A DNA stretch of 10,226 nt from NCBI GenBank assembly GCA_052031065.1, contig JBPEXY010000133.1, forward strand, positions 1 through 10,226, in the 5' to 3' direction. Positions 1 through 6,300 of this stretch are shown here, one piece after another. The notes beneath the pieces were generated by a model. That model saw only the letters and a program-made list of their open reading frames with translations, was not told where the DNA came from and did no database searches. The position numbers and the translations under genes were made by a program. Each line of letters begins with the position of its first letter. Position 1 is the first letter of the stretch. Source of the stretch: JBPEXY01 sp052031065. Its GTDB lineage: Bacteria > Pseudomonadota > Gammaproteobacteria > Immundisolibacterales > Immundisolibacteraceae.

Positions 1-909
1 ACCTTCGTAATACCACTGGCCCAGACGACAGTTGGTATGGTCGGAAAATTCGTCAACCGAACGGTCCAGCTCTGCGCGAAGACAGAGGTACACCTCCTGC
101 TTCCAGACCAGATGGTCCATCTTCACCGACTGTAAAAAGGAGGCGTGGGCGGTACGGACGATAGTGTCGTACATGCTGGTCGACACTTCCGTCATCTCCT
201 CAATTGAAGAATTGATCATTTGCGATGCTTCTGCCACCTGGGCGGTCTGCTCCAGACTGGTAGCAATGGCTTCACTGACCCCTGCCGTCTGCTGCCTGGT
301 AGACTCGGTCAGATTGGTAATTTCAACAGAAGCTTCGGCGGTACGGCTGGCCAGCGAGCGAACTTCATCAGCGACAACCGCAAAACCACGGCCATGCTCT
401 CCGGCGCGGGCCGCTTCAATCGCCGCGTTCAGCGCGAGCAGATTGGTTTGCTCAGCGATGGACTGAATTTGTGCAACAAATTCCTCAATGCTACTGGAGG
501 TTCTCGAAAGCTCTTCTATCGACTGCCCCATCGACTCGGATTGTCCGTAGAGCCGTTCCAGTGTTGATGAGCACTGATTCATCATCTGCGACAACTGCCC
601 GAAATTGGCCACTGAATCTTTTAGAACACCGGTTTCAGACATCAAAGATTTCGCACCGCTGACGATGTTGCCGCGAATTGCATCGAGAAACCCGTGGGAC
701 TGAAAATAGATACTGGTGGCCTGATTCTCGGCAGAAAACTCGAAGTTACTGTTCTGTTTGTCTACTCCACTCTCACCCAAAGCAGACACTGACTCATTGA
801 TCACCGCCGCCATCGACCGGTTCTCCTCCTCCACCCTTTCCAGCTGCTGTTGTAGCTCAGCAATCAGCTCGGCGGAACGCTCATTATTTCTAAACAGCCA
901 CTTTTTCAC
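1..909 (-). CDS. Soluble methyl-accepting chemotaxis protein with CZB domain (C-terminus off window)
   Basis: This is a cytoplasmic chemoreceptor, expected to control the CheA kinase through CheW. The frame is open from the GTG at 907-909 (complement) to base 1, giving 303 codons. An in-frame TAG lies two codons upstream (913-915) and a GGAG ribosome site at 919-922, which fixes the start. The N-terminus begins VKKWLFRNN and continues as a coiled coil with no membrane segment or periplasmic domain. The MCP hairpin tip is at about residues 144-183, with the hallmark run NLLALNAAIEAARAGEHGRG followed by FAVVADEVR. A CZB zinc-binding domain follows: HLVWK (His266) and HTNCRLGQWYYEG (Cys294). The last two expected CZB histidines lie beyond the edge. 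In the family, CZB-MCPs such as TlpD respond to zinc or to oxidants like hypochlorite; the ligand here is not determined. It is divergent from the IS and the kinase cassette. Confidence 0.95.
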   Translation of the reverse strand, partial: MKKWLFRNNERSAELIAELQQQLERVEEENRSMAAVINESVSALGESGVDKQNSNFEFSAENQATSIYFQSHGFLDAIRGNIVSGAKSLMSETGVLKDSVANFGQLSQMMNQCSSTLERLYGQSESMGQSIEELSRTSSSIEEFVAQIQSIAEQTNLLALNAAIEAARAGEHGRGFAVVADEVRSLASRTAEASVEITNLTESTRQQTAGVSEAIATSLEQTAQVAEASQMINSSIEEMTEVSTSMYDTIVRTAHASFLQSVKMDHLVWKQEVYLCLRAELDRSVDEFSDHTNCRLGQWYYEG

Positions 910-944
910 ACGCTATATCTCCAGGGAATTGAACACTGACGTTT

Positions 945-971
945 CTAGCGGCAGTTTTCACTATTTCTTAA
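945..971 (-). promoter_or_regulatory. Candidate sigma-28 (FliA) promoter of the chemoreceptor
   Basis: On the minus strand the sequence reads TTAA, 15 bases, then GCCGCTAG. The flagellar/chemotaxis sigma-28 consensus is TAAA-N15-GCCGATAA. The match is 3/4 in the -35 and 6/8 in the -10, with exact spacing. It would start transcription about 28 bases upstream of the GTG start. The gene class fits a flagellar sigma factor. The IS end at 1008 lies just upstream and leaves the motif whole. Confidence 0.5.
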
Positions 972-1007
972 GCGAACATAGTGCTGTACCAGGCGGAGAT
1001 TTTGAAT

Positions 1008-1034
1008 TGAATCGCCCTGGGTTTTGAGGAGGCT
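1008..1034 (+). repeat. IS left terminal inverted repeat (IRL)
   Basis: It begins TGAATCGCCCTGGGTTTTGA and ends at GGAGGCT. Compared with the right end it differs at positions 13, 18 and 20 of the repeat. A second TGAAT lies immediately outside it (1003-1007), forming a short tandem with the repeat tip. Confidence 0.88.
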
Positions 1035-1057
1035 TCAACTCTTGAGAGAATGAAGCC

Positions 1058-1376
1058 ATGAACAAATCAAACAAGTTTCCCCTGAAGTCCGTGAGCGCGC
1101 CGTGAGAATGGCACAAGAGCACCGAGGGGAGTATCCCTGTGGGCAGCCGTGGAGGCGATAGCTCCCAAGATTGGCTGTGTGCCGCAGACATTGATCGAAT
1201 GGGTCAAGCGTGCGGAGTTCGATGCCGGCATGCGGCCGGGTACGACCACGGAAGAAGCCAAGCGCATCAAGGGTCTGGAGCGCGAGGTGAAGGAACTTCG
1301 GCGTGCCAACGACATCCTGCGTACGGCCAGCGCTTTTTTCGCCCAAGCGAAACTCGACCGCAAACTGAAGTCCTGA
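1058..1376 (+). pseudogene. IS3-family transposase orfA, two frameshifts
   Basis: OrfA encodes the helix-turn-helix DNA-binding half of the transposase. Translation from ATG 1058 gives MNKSNKF, then the family sequence jumps frame twice. PEVRERAVRMAQEHRGEYP is read from 1081 in a second frame. LWAAVEAIAPKIGCVPQTL onward is read from 1137 in a third frame, through the leucine-zipper region (KELRRANDILRTASAFFAQ) to the TGA at 1374-1376. The first break looks like loss of one base in the T/C run at about 1076-1081. The second, near 1135-1140, looks like loss of about four bases relative to intact relatives as I remember them. As read, the original ATG frame ends at a TGA at about 1103-1105, so no full OrfA is made. 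Confidence 0.85.
1334..1340 (+). promoter_or_regulatory. Programmed -1 frameshift slippery heptamer of the IS
   Basis: The heptamer is T_TTT_TTC in the orfA frame, which fits the X_XXY_YYZ rule. A -1 slip moves ribosomes from the orfA frame (ending TGA 1374-1376) into the orfB frame, which is open to 2281. This is the usual way IS3 elements make the OrfAB fusion transposase. The site outlives its function here because orfA is broken upstream. Confidence 0.7.
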
Positions 1377-2281
1377 ACGCCTACATCGACGAACACCGGG
1401 ATGCTTTCGGGGTCGAGCCGATCTGTAAAGTCTTGCAGGTCGCCCCATCCGCTTACCGGCGTCATGCAGCCCGACAGCGCAACCCTGAACTGCGCAGCGC
1501 CCTGGCCAAGCGTGATGACTGGCTGATGCCGCACATCGAACGGGTCTGGCAGGCCAATAAGCAGGTCTACGGTGTCGAGAAGGTCTGGAAGCAGATGAAC
1601 CGCGAGGACATTGCGGTGGCCCGCTGTACCGTGGAGCGGCTCATGCGTCGCCTGGGTCTGGAGGGTGTACGCCGTGGCAAGACCGTTCGCACTACGGTGC
1701 CTGATACCTCGGCACCTTGCCCGCTGGATCGGGTCAATCGTCAGTTCAATGCCAATCGACCCAACCAGCTCTGGGTTTCAGACTTCACGTATGTTTCGAC
1801 CTCGCAGGGTTGGTTATACGTGGCCTTTGTTGTTGATGTGTTTGCCCGCCGCATTGTGGGCTGGCGTGTCAGCACCACCATGACCACGGGCTTCGTGCTC
1901 GATGCCCTGGAACAGGCGCTGTACGACCGACAGCCGAGCTCAGCGGATGCACTGATCCACCACAGTGATCGAGGTTCGCAGTATGTCTCCATCTGCTACA
2001 GCGAGCGACTCGCTGAAGCCAACATTGCACCGTCGGTGGGCAGTAAAGGCGACAGCGTCGACAACGCCTTAGCCGAAACCATCAACGGACTGTACAAAGC
2101 TGAACTGATCCATCGTCGAGGGCCCTGGAAGACGCGTGAATCTGTGGAGCTGGCGACCCTGGAATGGGTCTCGTGGTTTAACCACCAACGACTGATGGGA
2201 CCACTCGGTCATATCCCTCCGGCAGAAGCTGAGGCAAACTACTACGAGCAACTCAACCGCCAAACAGCAGTAGCTGATTAA
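1340..2281 (+). CDS. IS3-family transposase orfB (DDE integrase catalytic domain)
   Basis: OrfB is the catalytic half of the transposase (rve/integrase-core fold). It starts where a -1 slip at 1334-1340 would enter the frame; the same frame happens to be open upstream to a GTG at 1139, which is within orfA and unlikely to be used. An HTH_21-like segment (YGVEKVWKQMNRE) precedes the DDE core. The catalytic triad is visible: Asp at 1781-1783 (WVSDFTYV), Asp at 1967-1969 (HHSDRGSQY) and Glu at 2075-2077 (NALAETINGLYK), with 35 residues between the second Asp and the Glu and a Lys seven residues after the Glu. The C-terminus (WFNHQRL, PPAEAEANYY) is complete to the TAA. The domain itself looks intact, but without OrfA it is unlikely to be translated efficiently. 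Confidence 0.88.
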   Translation, partial: RPSETRPQTEVLNAYIDEHRDAFGVEPICKVLQVAPSAYRRHAARQRNPELRSALAKRDDWLMPHIERVWQANKQVYGVEKVWKQMNREDIAVARCTVERLMRRLGLEGVRRGKTVRTTVPDTSAPCPLDRVNRQFNANRPNQLWVSDFTYVSTSQGWLYVAFVVDVFARRIVGWRVSTTMTTGFVLDALEQALYDRQPSSADALIHHSDRGSQYVSICYSERLAEANIAPSVGSKGDSVDNALAETINGLYKAELIHRRGPWKTRESVELATLEWVSWFNHQRLMGPLGHIPPAEAEANYYEQLNRQTAVAD

Positions 2282-2293
2282 CTTAAACCAAAC

Positions 2294-2320
2294 AGCCTCC
2301 GCGAAACGCAGGGCGATTCA
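2294..2320 (-). repeat. IS right terminal inverted repeat (IRR)
   Basis: It is the inverted counterpart of the left end. Read on the minus strand it begins TGAATCGCCCTGCGTTTCGC, then GGAGGCT. It lies 12 bases after the orfB stop codon. Confidence 0.88.
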
Positions 2321-2333
2321 GTCGACTACGGCT

Positions 2334-2400
2334 TCCAATCCCGGGCACAGTACGTCGGCGCGCCGCTTCTTTATAGTACAGTGTGATACTCCAATCCCGG
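2334..2400 (+). repeat. Pair of 11-bp direct repeats upstream of the phosphatase gene
   Basis: TCCAATCCCGG occurs at 2334-2344 and again at 2390-2400, 56 bases apart. A TACG follows each copy, at a different distance. Between them lies a 10-bp palindrome, CGGCGCGCCG (2356-2365). The segment is non-coding, lies between the IS right end and the phosphatase gene, and may hold operator sites for the cassette. No regulator family is recognised. Confidence 0.4.
2382..2390 (+). promoter_or_regulatory. Weak extended -10 element, possible promoter of the phosphatase gene
   Basis: TGTGATACT resembles an extended -10 (TGn then GATACT, 4/6 to TATAAT). No good -35 is found at the usual distance. An alternative -10 is TATAGT at 2372-2377. 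The element overlaps the start of the second 11-bp repeat. This is tentative. Confidence 0.22.
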
Positions 2401-2502
2401 TACGGAAGAGTTAAGTTCACTAAAGCGCTCTGTTTTCCCGTCGATGAGTGCTGAAACTTGTAAACGCTTTTATTGCCCCAAACAGGCCGACTAATCTACT
2501 CC

Positions 2503-2507
2503 AGGAG
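2503..2507 (+). promoter_or_regulatory. Ribosome binding site deciding the phosphatase start
   Basis: AGGAG lies 12 bases before the in-frame TTG at 2520. The ATG at 2510 is out of frame and too close to it. The upstream in-frame GTG at 2448 has no purine-rich site before it. Confidence 0.5.
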
Positions 2508-2519
2508 TCATGTTCAAAA

Positions 2520-3248
2520 TTGGATACCCAAACATTCACCTGGCGCTCTCGTGCTATCACAGATGTCGGTACTGTTCGCTCAGTAAACGAAGATGCCTGT
2601 TTGGACAGTCGCGATACCGGACTGTGGGTGGTGGCAGACGGGATGGGCGGCCATGCTGCGGGAGACGTTGCCAGCCAAATGATCACCCAATCATTGGCCA
2701 GGGTCACCCCGCCTCGTGCGATGTCTGAGTTCATCGACACCGTCGAGGCAGAAATCCTTGACGTCAATGAGCGATTACTCGCCTTGTCACAAAACGAGCT
2801 CGATAATCAGACAATCGGCAGTACCATCGTCTGCATGTTAGCTCATGGTCCGCATTGCGCGATCCTGTGGGCCGGAGATAGCAGGGCTTATCGACTCAGG
2901 AACGGCGAACTGACAATGCTGATACAGGAACACACCCAGGCTGAAGAGCTGATTGAACAAGGATTGATCGAACCCGACGAGGCTGAATCACACCCCACGT
3001 TTAATATCCTTACCCGTGCTGTCGGTGCACAATCACCCTTGTATATCGATATTGATCTTTTTGAAGTTGAGATGGGCGACCGTTTTTTGCTCTGCAGTGA
3101 CGGTCTTAACAAAGCCGTCTCGGACCGGCAGATTGCTGAAGAACTTTCTTCGCAGACGACGGAAAAATCTGCTGAACGATTGGTGCAACGGGCCCTTGAC
3201 CAAGGTTCCCGTGACAATGTTACCGTCATCGTGATTGATGCCGAATGA
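2520..3248 (+). CDS. PP2C-family Ser/Thr protein phosphatase (PppA/Stp-like)
   Basis: This is a metal-dependent phosphatase that removes phosphate from Ser/Thr in the cytoplasm; the kinase downstream and its targets are the likely substrates. At 242 residues it is a bare, complete PP2C domain. In order: TVRSVNED (Glu24, Asp25), VVADGMGGHAAGD (Asp40), GSTIV, WAGDSRAY (Asp120), ILTRAVG, LLCSDGL (Asp194) and SRDNVTVIVI (Asp232). All metal-binding acids of the family are therefore present. It has no signal peptide or membrane segment. The TTG at 2520 is preferred because it has an AGGAG site and the domain begins within about 10 residues; the alternative GTG at 2448 adds 24 residues of poor coding character. 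The kinase gene follows after 122 bases. The arrangement resembles the PppA/PpkA pair of type VI secretion loci, but no secretion gene is nearby. Confidence 0.93.
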   Translation: MDTQTFTWRSRAITDVGTVRSVNEDACLDSRDTGLWVVADGMGGHAAGDVASQMITQSLARVTPPRAMSEFIDTVEAEILDVNERLLALSQNELDNQTIGSTIVCMLAHGPHCAILWAGDSRAYRLRNGELTMLIQEHTQAEELIEQGLIEPDEAESHPTFNILTRAVGAQSPLYIDIDLFEVEMGDRFLLCSDGLNKAVSDRQIAEELSSQTTEKSAERLVQRALDQGSRDNVTVIVIDAE

Positions 3249-3370
3249 ACCGGTAACCGTGCTGAAATCATGATTCACAGGTATTAACCGATCGGCCCCA
3301 GCTCGTATGAGCTACAACTGTTTTAATTAACTCTTGAACCTGTAACCAACGACTTGATAAATCACTCATT
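3249..3370 (+). other. Phosphatase-kinase intergenic region with short palindromes
   Basis: This 122-base gap contains a 10-bp palindrome AATCATGATT (3266-3275) and a small perfect hairpin AGCTC-GTAT-GAGCT (3300-3313). The hairpin is followed by TTTT only at about 3320, so it is a poor rho-independent terminator. A weak promoter-like pair, TTGAAC (3334-3339) and GATAAA (3356-3361) with 16 bases between, would start transcription a few bases before the kinase ATG. The kinase may therefore have its own near-leaderless transcript as well as read-through from the phosphatase gene. Confidence 0.35.
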
Positions 3371-6300
3371 ATGGCTTTAGACACTTCACAGCTGGAAAGT
3401 TACCTGGATGCCTACACCCTTCAGCAGCTTACGCTTACGAAGTTAATAAAGGAATTTGAGCAACTAATCGCACAGGACGCTGCCAATGCTCAGCTGATTG
3501 CAAATACCCTCGAAAATTATCTCCGCGGCGGCGAAATAACTATCTCTGGTTATAAGGAAATAAAAGCCGAAATTGATTTGCCCCCTGCAGACAGTTCAGA
3601 GCAGCACACCACCAGTTCCCGTCAAACTTCAGCAGAATTAAACACCGATACCGGTCTGGAGGAAACGGTGTTTGCGCCAACTAACCTGGACGCTTCCACC
3701 GACAGTCAGGAGACCACCGAAACTGAGAACATCGACCTGGATTCGCTTTCTGACCTCGAAGAGATCGTCGATCAAACTGAATCCGTTTCTCTTGGTGACC
3801 AGGAACAGACCATTCTGACCACTGGTACCCAGCCCAATCCGGTCGGAACTGCTACCGCAAATAAGGCCGTGGACGAAGAAGCTACTCAGCTCGCTGACCC
3901 GGATTCGACAGAAGTTGTCATTGAAACCAGTGGACAGGGTAGCTCCTGGCCTGGTGGTCACCGACAAACCACTGGCTCTTCGACATGGTCGGATCCGACT
4001 TCCTGGAGCGAGAACGAAGAACCTCTTACGGTCGGCTCTGTGATCAAAGAGCGATTCGAACTCGTTGAAAAACTGGGCGTCGGTGGTATGGGGGTTGTCT
4101 ACAAAGCTCTTGACCGACGTAAAGTTGAAGCACAGGATCGCGATCCTTATGTTGCGGTCAAGATTCTCAACGACGAATTCAAACAGCACCCCAAAGCACT
4201 GCAGGCACTACAGCGGGAAGCGCGCAAAACCCAGGAGCTGGCGCATCCTAACATCATGACCGTTTACGATTTTGATCGTGTCGGCAGTGATGTCTACATG
4301 ACGATGGAATTTCTTAGTGGCGAGCCAATGGATGTCGTCATCAAGAAGCGTAAAGGCAAGCCATTCCCCGAAGATGAGGCCATGGCGATGATTGAGGGGA
4401 TGGCCGAAGCGCTCGGGTATGCACACCGCAGAAACCTGGTTCACTCAGACTTCAAGCCCGGCAACGTCTTCCTTACCAAAAACGGCACGATCAAGGTACT
4501 CGACTTTGGTATTGCCGCCCGGGTCAGCAACCCGGCTGTAGATGAGGATGACGGAGCAGATAAAACTGTTTTCGACGTTAAACAGTTCGGCGCATTTACC
4601 CCAGCTTATGCTTCCTGCGAAATCATGGAAGGGGAAGAGCCCGATCCACGTGATGATATCTATGCGCTCGGATGCGTTGCCTACCAATTGCTTGGCGGTA
4701 AACACCCCTTTAACAGAAAGAGAGCGACTTTCGCGCGTGATAATGGCCTGATCCCGGAACCGATTGAAACGCTCAATCGACGACAACAAAAAGCACTTAA
4801 CCGATCTCTGGCTTTTAGCCGCGATGAATGTATTCCGTCAGTGGAAGAGCTGATCGATGGGCTGCAACGCAGAAAGTCGAGGGCGGTTCCGATAGGAATT
4901 GGCATCGCTGCCGCGCTGATAGTCATCGCCGTAGCAATGCAGTCAACGATCACCAACTACTTTGAACAGCAGCGCTACGATGAGGTTATGGCTCTACTCG
5001 ACAGCAGCGACACAGCTGACATAGAGAATGGCCTAAGCGCGCTAGAACAGACCGAAGAACCGGTCAAAACTCGTTTGATGACCGATGCCAGAGAAACCAT
5101 TCTCACGTTCTATGAGGCCCAAACGGGCACTCTGATCGACAATGCCACTGGTGAGGTCAACTTCCCCAGAGCCGCAGAACTAGTGGAAGCAGCACGCAGA
5201 CTTTACCCCGACTCTGCACAGATTGAACGGATGCTGGACACGATCGATAGCCGGCGCATCAGGTTGCTTAATGATTTAACTAACCGATTCAACACAGCTC
5301 TGGAGAATGGATTTCTCACTCAAAACCCTACGGAAGATGACATTACCGATATTCTCGCTGAAGTAAGGCAAATAGATCCCGGTCATCCATTAGTGACTGA
5401 TCAACGCCTCCCTGGCGCCTACACTGACCAGGCCGAAAAAGCGATTAAGGAACAGCAGTTTGAGCGTGCCGCTATCCTCGTCAACACAGGGCTCAATCTT
5501 TTCGCCAACAACCCGTCACTGATTAACGCCCAGGCTGAGATCAAGTCGGCCCGAACAGAAGCAGAAAACGACGCCAAAGTCGCTCAAATCGTAGCTACGC
5601 TTGATCAAGACACCTTGCCAACCACCCTCGCGGGGTTTAATTCGGTACTACCGAGCTTACTTGCCATCCAGGAAATCGATCCTGAAAACGCCGTTCTAGC
5701 AGCCTATACGGAAGCCGTGCAAAATTTTACGCCGACGGCTGTTAACCAACTGATTGCTAACAAAGAGTGGGAGCAGGCCAACGAGTTTCTCAGCGAGTAT
5801 GGCATTTTGCTTAATGCTGATCTCATCATCGCTCAGCAGCAAAAGCTTACGGACGAAAAGGCGGTCTATGACGCACGTGTATCGAGGGCTTTAGAGGAGT
5901 TTGAGCATTCGATTACGAACGCCACCACGGAAGAAGAGCTGGCAAATTCTGCCCGATTACTTGAACAACTTTCGAATCTATCATCCCGCCAGGACCACTC
6001 GTTACTGTACGCTCAAAACCGAATGGCATTTAGCTACATCCAACTGGCGCGCAAAGGACGGGGTTCTGTTAACCAAGGCCAAACATCTTCGCTATTGGAA
6101 CGGGCAAATCGGGCATCACCATGGGGAGCTATGGCGCAAGCCCTTGAGTTCGAGCGCTCTGCATTAACCACCAGTTTTGCGTCACTACCAGACAAAGCAT
6201 CCGTTGAAGAACAACTATCAGGACAAAAAATCGACGAGTCTCTTGGCGCCGACGATGCCGCAGGTCTCGTAATCCTTATAGAGAGGCTGGCTACCGTAGA

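Larger units (their letters stand above)
1008..2320 (+). mobile_element. IS3-family insertion sequence, 1313 bp, decayed orfA
   Basis: The element is bounded by terminal inverted repeats beginning TGAATCGCCCTG at both ends (1008-1034 and complement of 2294-2320), which match at 24 of 27 positions and have the TG...CA ends typical of IS3 elements. Inside are the two overlapping transposase frames, orfA (broken) and orfB (intact), joined by a retained T_TTT_TTC slippery heptamer. Flanking trinucleotides are AAT on the left and GTC on the right, so the expected 3-4 bp target duplication is absent. That suggests an old insertion, a flanking deletion or recombination. With orfA disrupted, the OrfAB transposase cannot be made from this copy. 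It sits between the chemoreceptor and the phosphatase gene and faces the same way as the latter. Confidence 0.93.

Noticed and set aside
32..466. Plus-strand open frame across the chemoreceptor
   Set aside because: It is the antisense shadow of the MCP signalling and CZB domains and has no plausible product.
1139..1376. GTG at 1139 as the true start of the transposase
   Set aside because: From 1139 to the slippery site this frame gives non-homologous protein. The family sequence of orfA lies in other frames there, and orfB is entered by a -1 slip at 1334-1340.
3300..3324. Rho-independent terminator after the phosphatase gene
   Set aside because: The stem is only 5 bp and the T-run begins several bases after it.
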